In this document: in pieces, positions 1 to 8,370 of the stretch
How the letters are laid out: each line of letters opens with the position of its first letter
How positions within the stretch are numbered: position 1 is the stretch's first letter
From: Salinicola acroporae
GTDB taxonomy: Bacteria; Pseudomonadota; Gammaproteobacteria; Pseudomonadales; Halomonadaceae
Direction: 5' to 3'
DNA length: 64,000 nucleotides
Assembly: GCF_003206615.1 (NCBI RefSeq)
Contig: NZ_PZJW01000006.1
Span: forward strand, 248,001 to 312,000
Program-made: the position numbers and the translations under genes
Notes under the pieces: generated by a model
What the model was told of the DNA's origin: nothing
The model's input: the letters and a program-made list of their open reading frames with translations, nothing else
The model's database searches: none

Positions 1-539
1 GTCAAGATATCGGCCAGGTTTCCGCGCCAACCGCGATTTCTGACGAACGGAACCCGCGAGGTGCGGCACTGGATAATGCTGAAGATTCGCTGAGCAGTCG
101 ACTGCTGATATGGCAATACGGCCTAGAGGCATTCGAAGAAAAGCCTATTGTCGGGCAAGGGTACGGGGGATGGCAGGAAGGGTTTTCCGGTTATGTCAAG
201 AGACTGGGCGAGGAGGGGGTCGAGTTGCGCGATGGCTTTCCTCCGCATAATACCTTTATCTATCTCTGGAGCCAGAGCGGGGCACTGTCGGTTGTTTTTG
301 CGATCCTGTTGTTATGGCATTGGAGCGGGATCTCTCTTTCAGCGATCGGCAAAAATCGTGAAAAAGAACATGGCCTTAGGATGGCGATGGCGTTGACGGG
401 GGCGTGGGTCTGGTTGACCGTGCATGGCATGGGGGATAATACCGGGCTCCTTGGCGATGCTCATCAGGTGACACTGCTGGCGCTCGTCATTGCCGGGATC
501 GACAATCTATCAGAAAGGAAGCGCGCTAGTGCAGCTTAA
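1..539 (+). CDS. O-antigen ligase/polymerase (Wzy_C family), 3' part only
   Basis: The reading frame is open from base 3 to a TAA at 537-539; the start lies outside the window. The visible part carries the Wzy/WaaL C-terminal pattern: R-LLIWQYGLEAFEEKPIVGQGYG, then an HNTF motif (in PPHNTFIYLWSQSG), followed by hydrophobic segments. In this family such proteins polymerise or ligate undecaprenyl-linked oligosaccharides at the periplasmic face of the inner membrane. The next gene starts inside its last codons, so it is the visible 5' member of the first polysaccharide operon. Polymerase versus ligase cannot be decided from the fragment. Confidence 0.8.
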   Translation, partial: QDIGQVSAPTAISDERNPRGAALDNAEDSLSSRLLIWQYGLEAFEEKPIVGQGYGGWQEGFSGYVKRLGEEGVELRDGFPPHNTFIYLWSQSGALSVVFAILLLWHWSGISLSAIGKNREKEHGLRMAMALTGAWVWLTVHGMGDNTGLLGDAHQVTLLALVIAGIDNLSERKRASAA

Positions 540-1677
540 GCGAGTGGGCATATTTCGGAATCAATTGTTTAAGTTTTCCGAACCTTTCATAACTCAGCAG
601 GCACAGGCGTTAACCCATTTCGAACCGGTTTATATCGGCAGGAAGCTGCTGGGTAGAGCGCCGGAGGGCGCAAGGTATCTATCGCTGGATCGTTCGCAGG
701 GAACCGTCGCGCGGGGGAATCAAACGGTCAATGCACTGACTCGCCACCCCGGTGAGTACGTTCGACTTCTGAGGGATGAGCCGGTCGACATCATTCATGC
801 CCACTTCGGCGTGGATGCCGTCTACGCGCTACCACTGACTAGAAGACTTGGCGTCCCGCTAGTCACCACGTTTCATGGGTTTGATGCCACGACCAGCAGA
901 AGAGGGCTCCTGACATCCGGCTCTCCCGCTTGGTACCACTATTTGCTGTTTCGAAAGCAGCTGGCCCGAGATGGCGACGTCTTTCTTTGTGTATCGAACT
1001 ATATCCGAGAGCGCGTGCTGGAACTGGGCTTTCCCGAAGAGAAGACCTTCGTCCACTACACGGGGATCGACTCTGCCATGATACCGCCCAGGGCGCCCGC
1101 CGCCGGAAGCAAGAAGATAGTTCACGTTGCAAGACTGGTGGAAAAGAAGGGGACGCGTTATCTCATTCAGGCATTCAATGAGTTGCTCCGGAAAATGCCG
1201 GGTTGCGAACTGGAAATCATCGGAGAGGGCCCTTTGGAAAAGGACCTCAAGGATCTCGTCGACTCCTTGAAGCTAAACGGGAAGGTCAATTTCCTGGGGT
1301 CGCTTCCGCACGATGCCGTCCTCTCAAGATTAGTCAGTGCTTCGGTCCTTGCCCTGCCCAGTGTCCAGGCGGCATCCGGGGACATGGAAGGTCTCGGAAT
1401 GGTGCTGCTCGAGGCGGCAGCAATGGGGATTCCGCTAGTTGGTACTCATCATGGTGGTATACCGGAGGTAATCGTTCATGGAAAGACGGGCTTTCTCGTC
1501 GAGGAAAAATCCGTCACGAACCTCAAGAAATACCTTCTAGAGCTAGTCGCGGACGATGACACCAATGTCCGCATGGGACTGAATGCGAAGGTCATGGTAC
1601 AGGACAGGTTTGAAATAAAGTGCCAGTCTAAAGTTCTTGAACGGATTTATGAATCAGTTCTAAAAGGCGCTTGTTGA
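529..1677 (+). CDS. Glycosyltransferase family 4 (GT-B fold)
   Basis: A 382-residue cytoplasmic GT4 enzyme. The N-terminal half has the HAHFG...TTFHGFD pattern of colanic-acid type transferases. The C-terminal half has the donor-binding segment VHVARLVEKKG and the E-x7-E motif in EGLGMVLLEAAAMG, ending with GGIPEVI. A GTG at 529 is preferred over the upstream ATG at 490 because AAGGAA lies about 8 bases before it and the N-terminus then begins with the expected beta strand (KRVGIF). It overlaps the preceding gene by 11 bases, which indicates an operon. The sugar and linkage are unknown. Confidence 0.85.
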   Translation: MQLKRVGIFRNQLFKFSEPFITQQAQALTHFEPVYIGRKLLGRAPEGARYLSLDRSQGTVARGNQTVNALTRHPGEYVRLLRDEPVDIIHAHFGVDAVYALPLTRRLGVPLVTTFHGFDATTSRRGLLTSGSPAWYHYLLFRKQLARDGDVFLCVSNYIRERVLELGFPEEKTFVHYTGIDSAMIPPRAPAAGSKKIVHVARLVEKKGTRYLIQAFNELLRKMPGCELEIIGEGPLEKDLKDLVDSLKLNGKVNFLGSLPHDAVLSRLVSASVLALPSVQAASGDMEGLGMVLLEAAAMGIPLVGTHHGGIPEVIVHGKTGFLVEEKSVTNLKKYLLELVADDDTNVRMGLNAKVMVQDRFEIKCQSKVLERIYESVLKGAC

Positions 1678-1738
1678 TATTGTTTTTAATTGTGGGTTCA
1701 TCTTCTGGAGCGGTACCGCTGCCTTTTATTGGTGATTT

Positions 1739-2905
1739 ATGAATCTTTCTAAGCTGCCGTTGTCGATCGTTCAAGTTGTCAGGGATGTAGGGCCTGGTGG
1801 AGGAATCAATGGCGTTGCCTACAATCTTGGTATTCAATTTAAAAGAAAAGGAATAGAGGCTCAGAATCTTACTCTCGGAAAAGCAAAAAAAGAGTCGATG
1901 GGTAGGTCGATTTTTTTTAGCAAAATAAAGCTAATGAAGGAGGTTGTCCAGTTTACAGTTTTTGGTACGTTGCGGGCAAGAAGGCAGTTTTTGAAATCAA
2001 GTGACCAATCTGTTGTTTTGTGCCATGCCGATGTGCTTTATGGCGACGTCTACGTAAACCATGGTCTCCATTTGGCCATGTTGAGGCGCTCAGAGAATAG
2101 GTTTAGGATTATTGTTAGAAATCCTTTTCATTTATTTTTGCTGTTGAGGGAGTGGCTTCGATTTTATTTTAATATTCATTCTGTCATTGTGTGTTTTAGT
2201 GATCGCGAAAAACGAGAGCTTCTTGAGGTTTATCCAAAAATAAAGAGTGAGGTAGTGGTGATACCCAATGGTATCGACCTGGATGTTTACCGGCCTGGCC
2301 TGCCCCAGGATAATTGTGGCCTGAGGCTGAGTTTTGGGTTGGATTTGGAAGACCTATGTTTGATTTTTGTTGGACATGAGTTTGATAGGAAAGGGTTGAA
2401 ACTGGTTGTCGAAGCTTTGGCGTTGTTGCCGAAGCACGTTAAGCTTGTCGTGGTGGGAGGCGGGTCTCAGTCTAAAATAGACCAATACAAGAAGATTGCG
2501 GAAAAATTGGCTGTCGAAAATCGGGTCAAGTTTTTGGGGCAGAGGTCGGATGTCGCTGCTTTGCTAAATATGTGTGATCTCTTTGTTCTGCCATCTTTCT
2601 ATGAGACTTGGGCATTGGTTGGGGTTGAATCCATGGCTTGTGGCCTGCCGGTTTTGATGTGCCCGGTTGGTGGGATAACTGAATATTTGCACGATGGTCA
2701 TAATGGTTTTGAAATAACTCGAGATCCAAAAGATATAGCTGACAAAGTGAAGTACTTTATTGATGTTCCCTCTGCTGTGAGTCGCATGGGTGAAAAGGCA
2801 ATATCGACGGCAAGGCAGTACGCTTGGTCGAGTGTGGCTGATTCCTATATTGCTCTCTTTCATAAAATTATTTGCGACAACCGCAACAGAGCGAACCGGC
2901 AGTAA
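1739..2905 (+). CDS. Glycosyltransferase family 4, AT-rich
   Basis: A 388-residue GT4 protein. A VRDVGPGGGING acceptor loop lies near the N-terminus. Later come VIPNGIDLDVYRP, FVGHEFDRKGL, and the donor-binding E-x7-E region (FYETWALVGVESMACGLPVL followed by CPVGGITEY). The start ATG at 1739 has GGTGA upstream. Codon use is strikingly different from the neighbours: many A/T third positions and runs such as TTTTTTTTAG near 1911-1920, where flanking genes use C/G. This suggests recent acquisition, a common behaviour of serotype-specific glycosyltransferases. It probably adds one sugar to the lipid-linked repeat unit. Confidence 0.87.
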   Translation: MNLSKLPLSIVQVVRDVGPGGGINGVAYNLGIQFKRKGIEAQNLTLGKAKKESMGRSIFFSKIKLMKEVVQFTVFGTLRARRQFLKSSDQSVVLCHADVLYGDVYVNHGLHLAMLRRSENRFRIIVRNPFHLFLLLREWLRFYFNIHSVIVCFSDREKRELLEVYPKIKSEVVVIPNGIDLDVYRPGLPQDNCGLRLSFGLDLEDLCLIFVGHEFDRKGLKLVVEALALLPKHVKLVVVGGGSQSKIDQYKKIAEKLAVENRVKFLGQRSDVAALLNMCDLFVLPSFYETWALVGVESMACGLPVLMCPVGGITEYLHDGHNGFEITRDPKDIADKVKYFIDVPSAVSRMGEKAISTARQYAWSSVADSYIALFHKIICDNRNRANRQ

Positions 2906-2965
2906 AATGAAATTCCTGTTAACCTATGACATACCGGTTTGCGTTTGGTGGAAGGGGGACTGGGC

Positions 2966-4450
2966 ATGATGAGAGCCATTGTTCAAGTCTTCAGCGGCAA
3001 CCTCCTTTCAAAACTGTTGGGCGCGGTTCGTGAAGTCCTGACGGCAGCCTGTTTCGGAACCGGCGCGACGGCTGGTGCTTACCGGGTGGCTCAGACCGGC
3101 ACGCTGGTCCCTGTCAACTTCTTCACCAGTGACAGCCTGAATGCCGCGTTCATCCCGCTCTACAAGCGTTATCTTGTCGAGTCCCCCGACAAGGCGATCG
3201 TCCTGCTCTGGGAAATTCTCGGGTTGTTCACGCTGTTGTCCGTCGCCATCGGCTACGGGCTTGCGGTACTGGCCCCCCTTTGGGTGGAGACGCTGGCGCC
3301 GGGGCTCGGTTCCGTCGCCACGACCACTGCCGTCGAGTTGCTGCGTATCATGGCGTTGGGCGTGCCTTTCTATCTCTGGAGCATGATCTTCATCTTCCAG
3401 GCGATGGCCCATGATGACTTCGTGCCCATGGCGCTGCGACCCTCCGTCCAGAATCTCGGCATGATCGCGGGTGTGCTGCTGGCCTATTTCACTGGCCACG
3501 TCAGCTGGTTGGCCTGGGGGTTCACCGCGAGTTACATGGGGCTCTTTGGCTGGAGCCTGTATCGGGCGGTCGTCACCCGCAGCCTTCGATGGTCGGAGGC
3601 GTGGCAGCGGGGTGAGTTGCGTGAGGTCGCACGGGCGTTCTGGCTCACTCTGAGGCCGCTGTTGCTGCTGCCCGTCATGCTTCAGGGCAATATCGTGACG
3701 GAACGGGCCGTCGCCTCGATGATCAGCCTGACCGCCGTGGCGGCGATCGACTACTCGCGCTTCGTCACCGAGACGATCATCCTGCTCCTCGCTATGCCGA
3801 TCGCCTACGTTGGCCTGTCGAGCTGGAGCGTGCTGGGTCGAGAGGCGCTGGATCGACAACTCCGGCGGGTCACGATGCTGCTGTTGCTGATCGCGGTGCC
3901 CGGCAGCCTGTTTCTTTACGACAATGCGGTTTCGATCGTGGATGTCGTCTACGCCCGGGGAGCGTTCGATGCGGTCTCGTCCACGACCACGGCGGCCATT
4001 CTGCAAGGCGCCGCGATCGGGCTTTGGGCCCAGGTGGTGGGCTACGTGCTGATCAAGGCGCTCAACGCCAAAATGCGCAATCGCCAGGTCCTTTGGATCA
4101 TGGCGGCTGCGCTTTTCGGCAACGTGATGACCAATCTGCTGCTCTACCGATGGCTGGGCGCCTGGACCTTGGGGTTGGGAAACGCCGTCTACGGCCTGCT
4201 GCTGTTCCTCGGAACGGTCTGGGCCTGTGGTCTCGTGAAATCGATCGGGCGTTACTTGCCGATCCTGGCCATCGCCTGTTGCGGATATCTTCTGTGTGGC
4301 CAGTGGATTCCGGCTCCCGACCATGAGTTGTCGCACCTATTTAGCAACGTGGTGTTCGCGGCTATCTACTGGTCGATCGTCGTCTTAGTGATACCTGCCT
4401 TCCGTCAGTGCATCGTCGATCTGATCCGGCAACGTAAAGTCAGGAGTTGA
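2966..4450 (+). CDS. MurJ/MviN-family lipid-linked oligosaccharide flippase
   Basis: A 494-residue polytopic membrane protein whose N-terminus (LLSKLLGAVREVLTAACFG) and SDSLNAAFIPLY segment match the MviN/MurJ branch of the MOP exporter superfamily, with about 13-14 hydrophobic segments. The ATG at 2966 is chosen because GAAGGGGGA lies at a good distance; the ATG at 2939 has no such site. Being embedded among glycosyltransferases and a sugar-phosphate transferase, it probably flips the undecaprenyl-linked repeat unit of this polysaccharide rather than lipid II, taking the role normally played by Wzx. That role is inferred from context. Confidence 0.82.
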   Translation: MMRAIVQVFSGNLLSKLLGAVREVLTAACFGTGATAGAYRVAQTGTLVPVNFFTSDSLNAAFIPLYKRYLVESPDKAIVLLWEILGLFTLLSVAIGYGLAVLAPLWVETLAPGLGSVATTTAVELLRIMALGVPFYLWSMIFIFQAMAHDDFVPMALRPSVQNLGMIAGVLLAYFTGHVSWLAWGFTASYMGLFGWSLYRAVVTRSLRWSEAWQRGELREVARAFWLTLRPLLLLPVMLQGNIVTERAVASMISLTAVAAIDYSRFVTETIILLLAMPIAYVGLSSWSVLGREALDRQLRRVTMLLLLIAVPGSLFLYDNAVSIVDVVYARGAFDAVSSTTTAAILQGAAIGLWAQVVGYVLIKALNAKMRNRQVLWIMAAALFGNVMTNLLLYRWLGAWTLGLGNAVYGLLLFLGTVWACGLVKSIGRYLPILAIACCGYLLCGQWIPAPDHELSHLFSNVVFAAIYWSIVVLVIPAFRQCIVDLIRQRKVRS

Positions 4451-4456
4451 GTGGTC

Positions 4457-5647
4457 ATGGAGAAGTTCGACATTGTGATGTTGTCGACAGCAGACTGGGA
4501 CAATCCGTTCTGGACCAACAAGCAGCATGTCGCTCGTGAACTGGCGAGGCGAGGGCATCGGGTGTTCTACATCAATTCGCTGGGATTGCGCCAACCCAGT
4601 TTCAATCGCTCCGACATGAAGCGTATCGCCGCCAGATTGAAGTCTTTCTTCTCGCGGCCCAGGCATGTCGAGGAGAACGTGATCGTCTGGTCGCCGATCG
4701 TCATACCATTGCAGAGGTTTTCTCTCGTGCGCCGCATCAATCGGCTCTCTCTGGGGCTGATGATTCGTCTTCTGACGCGATGTCATGGATTTCGGAACCC
4801 CGTGCTCTGGACATACAATCCGCTGACGCTGCGCCTGCTGGATATTTCCCGATACCGATTTCTCATCTATCACTGTGTCGACGAGATCAAGGCGCAGCCG
4901 GATATGCCGGTTCTCATCCTCGAAGAGTCCGAGAAGAGACTGGTGGAGGAATCCGACGTGGTGTTCGTCACCGCGCCCAGGCTCTTCGAGACCCGGCAGC
5001 GGTGGAACGACAAGACGTGGTTCTTCCCCAACGTGGCCGACTATCGTCACTTCTCCCGGGCGAGCGAGCCCTCGACGCCCGTTTCTCCCGTCGTGGCGCG
5101 CCTCGACAAGCCGGTGATAGGTTTCGTCGGGGCGATCAGTGGTTACAAGGTGGATTTCCCGTTGCTCGAGCATCTGGCGCTCTCCCGCCCGGACTACCAG
5201 ATCGTCCTGGTGGGCAAGATCGGGGAGGGCGATCCCTACACGGATATCAGCCGCCTCGAAGCGCTTCCTAATGTCCACTTCCCGGGGCCGGCGGCCTATG
5301 CCGACCTGCCTGGCATCCTCAAGGGATTCGATGTGGCGATCCTGCCCAGCCTGCTGAACGATTACACCGCCAATATGTTCCCGATGAAGTTCTTCGAGTA
5401 TCTGGCTGCAGGGAAACCGGTCGTCGCGACGAGGCTGGAAGCGCTATCCGAATTCCAGGAAATGGTCTTCATGGCGGAAGGAGAAGGGGATTTCGTACGC
5501 CAGGTCGACCGTGCCCTCGACGAGAACCGCGACGAGAGTATCGATGCTCGTCAGCGATTGGCCCGCGAATATACCTACGAATCCAGGACGTCGAGCATGC
5601 TGGATCTTGTCAGGCATGAGATGACTGAAAAAGAGAGTTCCCAATGA
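4457..5647 (+). CDS. Glycosyltransferase, TuaH-like
   Basis: A 396-residue GT-B protein beginning FDIVMLSTADWDNPFWTNKQ and carrying YHCVDEI and GFVGAISGYKVDFPLL. This pattern is seen in glycosyltransferases annotated TuaH-like or family 1. The donor site includes ILPSLLNDYTANMFPMKFFEYLAAGKPVV, with the acidic FFEYLAAG helix. AGGAG at 4442-4446 could serve either the GTG at 4451 (4-base spacing) or the ATG at 4457 (10-base spacing); the ATG is taken. Its last codon overlaps the next ATG (ATGA), so the two are probably translationally coupled. Confidence 0.83.
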   Translation: MEKFDIVMLSTADWDNPFWTNKQHVARELARRGHRVFYINSLGLRQPSFNRSDMKRIAARLKSFFSRPRHVEENVIVWSPIVIPLQRFSLVRRINRLSLGLMIRLLTRCHGFRNPVLWTYNPLTLRLLDISRYRFLIYHCVDEIKAQPDMPVLILEESEKRLVEESDVVFVTAPRLFETRQRWNDKTWFFPNVADYRHFSRASEPSTPVSPVVARLDKPVIGFVGAISGYKVDFPLLEHLALSRPDYQIVLVGKIGEGDPYTDISRLEALPNVHFPGPAAYADLPGILKGFDVAILPSLLNDYTANMFPMKFFEYLAAGKPVVATRLEALSEFQEMVFMAEGEGDFVRQVDRALDENRDESIDARQRLAREYTYESRTSSMLDLVRHEMTEKESSQ

Positions 5648-6768
5648 AAGTTGCGCTGATATCGGACTGGCTCGTCTCGTACGCCGGTTCCGAGAAGGTC
5701 GAGGAAGCCATTCTGGGGCTGTTTCCTCAAGCCGATGTCTTTACCTGTGTCTTCAATCGCGAAGCATTCAAGGGAACCGGCTTCGAAAAGGTCCGGGTGA
5801 CGGAGTCGTTCATCGCCCGATTGCCTGGTGCGCTGAAGCATTATCAGAAATACCTGCCGCTGATGCCGCTGGCCGTGGAGCAGTTCGACCTGTCCGCCTA
5901 CGATGTCGTGATATCGAGCTCGCATGCAGTGGCCAAGGGGGTTCTCACTGGGCCGGATCAGCTTCATATCTGCTACTGCCATACCCCCATTCGTTACGCG
6001 TGGGATTTTCAACACCAGTATCTGAACGAGTCGGGGATGGGGCGCGGCCCGAAAGGTTGGCTCGCGCGCTATCTGCTGCATCGGTTTCGAATCTGGGACG
6101 TACGCACGGCGCATGGCGTCGACCATTTCATCGCCAATTCCCGTTATATCGGCCGGCGCATCCGCAAGGTCTACGGCCGGGATGCCGATGTCATCTATCC
6201 GAATGTCGCCGTCAATGATTTTTCGCTGGTGCCCGAGAAGGAGTCGTTCTACCTGGCGGCGTCACGCCTGGTCCCCTACAAGCGGATCGACTTGGTGGTC
6301 GAGGCGTTTTCCCAGATGCCGGACCGTCAGCTTGTGGTGATCGGGGAGGGCGATCAGGAGGACAAGATTCGGCGAATGCTGACCCCCAATATCACATTCC
6401 TCGGCCATCAGCCTTTTGCGGAGCTCCGTGGTTACCTGCAGCGTGCCAAGGCTTTCGTGTTCGCCGCCGAGGAGGATTTCGGCATCATGCCGATCGAGGC
6501 GCAGGCCTGTGGCACGCCGGTGATTGCCTATGCGCGCGGTGGCGCGCTGGAGACCGTTCAGAACGGTAAGACGGGCATCCACTTCGATCGCCAGACACCG
6601 CAATCAATCCGTGAAGCGGTCGAAAATTTCGAGACAAAAGGGGTATCATTCGGCGCCTCCGAAATCCGGCAGCATGCCGAGAGCTTCTCGCGTGAACGAT
6701 TCGATCGGGAAATGGAGGCGTTCGTTCTGGAGCGATGGGGTGCCTTGAAGATGAGGCGGGGATTTTAG
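5644..6768 (+). CDS. Glycosyltransferase family 4 (WbaZ-like mannosyltransferase type)
   Basis: A 374-residue GT4 enzyme. Its N-terminus LISDWLVSYAGSEKV, SSSHAVAKGV, CYCHTPIRYAWDF and the C-terminal FAAEEDFGIMPIEAQACGTPVIAYARGG are the hallmarks of the WbaZ/WbdB-like mannosyl- or rhamnosyltransferase group. The E-x7-E motif is EEDFGIMPIE. It starts in an ATGA overlap with the preceding gene. Given the GDP-mannose enzyme encoded downstream, GDP-mannose is a plausible donor, but this is inferred from family and context only. Confidence 0.86.
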   Translation: MKVALISDWLVSYAGSEKVEEAILGLFPQADVFTCVFNREAFKGTGFEKVRVTESFIARLPGALKHYQKYLPLMPLAVEQFDLSAYDVVISSSHAVAKGVLTGPDQLHICYCHTPIRYAWDFQHQYLNESGMGRGPKGWLARYLLHRFRIWDVRTAHGVDHFIANSRYIGRRIRKVYGRDADVIYPNVAVNDFSLVPEKESFYLAASRLVPYKRIDLVVEAFSQMPDRQLVVIGEGDQEDKIRRMLTPNITFLGHQPFAELRGYLQRAKAFVFAAEEDFGIMPIEAQACGTPVIAYARGGALETVQNGKTGIHFDRQTPQSIREAVENFETKGVSFGASEIRQHAESFSRERFDREMEAFVLERWGALKMRRGF

Positions 6769-6863
6769 GCGGGGCGGCCGAGTTTTGGCTGTCGGTCACC
6801 AGTGACGGCGACTGACAGATGAGCGCTGTTCTCATCGGAAGTTGTGAGGATGGGGAGAGGATA

Positions 6864-8261
6864 ATGTCGCCTGCAGAGGAGAGGTCGCGGCCCCGAGGTC
6901 ACGACTGGTTGATGGCCCTGCTGTCTCGCGGGGCGGATTTCTGTGCCGTGCTGTTGGCCGGGTGGATCGCCTACGCGTGGCGATTCGATAGCGTGGTCGT
7001 CCACTACGAACGATACCAGTGGGCGCTCCTGGTGGGTGGCCTGATCCAGCTTTGGCTGTTCCCGCTGTTCGGGCTCTACCGCTCCTGGCGGGGACGTCGC
7101 TGGCTGGCCATGGTCGCCAAGCTCCTGGCGGGCTATCTGGCCTGGGGCGTGGCACTTGCCGTGGTGATGTTCGCGTTCCAGCTGTTCGACTACTCGCGTA
7201 TCTGGCTGCTGGGATGGATGTTGCTGGCCTTCGCGCTCTCCACGAGCGCCCGCGGGATCGCCTATCCGTTGATCACCCGGCTGCGCAAGCATGGCCGGAA
7301 CCAGCGCAAGGTATTGCTGATCGGCGACGCTTCTTCGTGTCGCAACGCTTTCTATGCGCTGCGCAGGGACCCCGGGCAAGGGTTCGATGTCGCTCGCGTT
7401 CTGGTCCTGGACTACGGCCTCCGCCGGCGACTCAAGAAATACCAGGGCGTCGTCGATAACTACGAGTTCGGACGACGTATCACGGTCGAGGAGGAGGAAG
7501 TCTGGGTATGTCTGCCACTGTCACGTGGGAATGATGCGCATCGCATCATCGACGCGCTGGATACGGTCACTGCCAATATCCGGTTGATGCCGAACCTGTC
7601 GGATCTGCGCTTGATCAATCACAGCACATCGGTCATCGCCGGGCAGCATCTCATCGACGTGTGCTGTTCGCCGATGACAGGATGGCGGCGCATGAAGAAG
7701 CGCATATTGGATGTGGTGCTGTCCAGTCTGATCCTGGTGACGATCGCGCCCCTGCTCCTGATTCTGGCGCTGGGGGTGAGAGTCAGCTCCCGGGGGCCGA
7801 TCTTTTATCGGCAGGAGCGTGTCAGTTGGAATGGGCGGCCGTTCTGGATGCTGAAGTTTCGCTCCATGCACGTCGATACCGAGCAATCCGGTGTGGATTG
7901 GGGCGGGGCGAGGAACAAGTCGACGACCCGCTTCGGGGCCTTATTGAGGCGGACCAGCCTTGATGAGCTGCCGCAGTTCATCAACGTGCTTCGCGGAGAC
8001 ATGTCCATCGTCGGTCCGCGGCCGGAGCGCACGATATTCGTCGAGCGATTCAAGCACGAGATACCGGGCTACATGCAGAAGCACATGGTCAAGGCCGGCA
8101 TTACCGGATGGGCCCAGATCAACGGCTGGCGTGGCGACACGGATCTCAACAAGCGGATCGAGTACGATCTCTGGTATATCGAGAACTGGTCGCTGTGGCT
8201 CGACCTGAAAATCATTCTGCTGACGTTCTTCCGGGGGTTCACGAATCCCCACGCCTATTGA
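6864..8261 (+). CDS. Undecaprenyl-phosphate sugar-1-phosphate transferase (WcaJ/GumD type)
   Basis: A 465-residue polyprenyl-phosphate hexose-1-phosphate transferase, probably the priming enzyme that starts the repeat unit by moving glucose-1-phosphate (or a related sugar) from UDP-sugar to undecaprenyl phosphate. The N-terminal half has hydrophobic segments and a Rossmann-like CoA-binding region (KVLLIGDASSCR). The C-terminal bacterial sugar transferase domain shows KRILDVVLSS, KFRSMHVD, RRTSLDELPQFINVLRGDMS and VGPRPE, and ends GFTNPHAY. The ATG at 6864 is chosen for the GGGGAGAGG just upstream; the ATG at 6819 lacks a site. An intrinsic terminator follows the gene. Confidence 0.92.
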   Translation: MSPAEERSRPRGHDWLMALLSRGADFCAVLLAGWIAYAWRFDSVVVHYERYQWALLVGGLIQLWLFPLFGLYRSWRGRRWLAMVAKLLAGYLAWGVALAVVMFAFQLFDYSRIWLLGWMLLAFALSTSARGIAYPLITRLRKHGRNQRKVLLIGDASSCRNAFYALRRDPGQGFDVARVLVLDYGLRRRLKKYQGVVDNYEFGRRITVEEEEVWVCLPLSRGNDAHRIIDALDTVTANIRLMPNLSDLRLINHSTSVIAGQHLIDVCCSPMTGWRRMKKRILDVVLSSLILVTIAPLLLILALGVRVSSRGPIFYRQERVSWNGRPFWMLKFRSMHVDTEQSGVDWGGARNKSTTRFGALLRRTSLDELPQFINVLRGDMSIVGPRPERTIFVERFKHEIPGYMQKHMVKAGITGWAQINGWRGDTDLNKRIEYDLWYIENWSLWLDLKIILLTFFRGFTNPHAY

Positions 8262-8318
8262 GGCCGGTCGATTGGCGAGATACCCGTGAAGGGTCGTTTC
8301 GAGATGGGTGAGTTTGTG

Positions 8319-8345
8319 ACGCCGCCGCTGCGGCGTTTTCTTTTT
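8319..8345 (+). terminator. Intrinsic terminator after the sugar-phosphate transferase gene
   Basis: ACGCCGC (8319-8325) pairs perfectly with GCGGCGT (8330-8336) around a CGCT loop, followed directly by TTTCTTTTT. This textbook rho-independent terminator separates the glycosyltransferase operon from the ligase, ugd and algA genes. Confidence 0.88.
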
Positions 8346-8370
8346 CAAGTGAAAGGCATGAGGGAAAGGG

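Noticed and set aside
490-528. Upstream ATG extension of the first glycosyltransferase
   Set aside because: Adds 13 residues that do not resemble a GT4 N-terminus and lacks a ribosome site; GTG 529 has one.
3008-4336. 442-codon open frame on the minus strand over the flippase gene
   Set aside because: Its product is rich in H, R, Q, D and P with no domain; it mirrors the codon pattern of the real plus-strand gene in GC-rich DNA.
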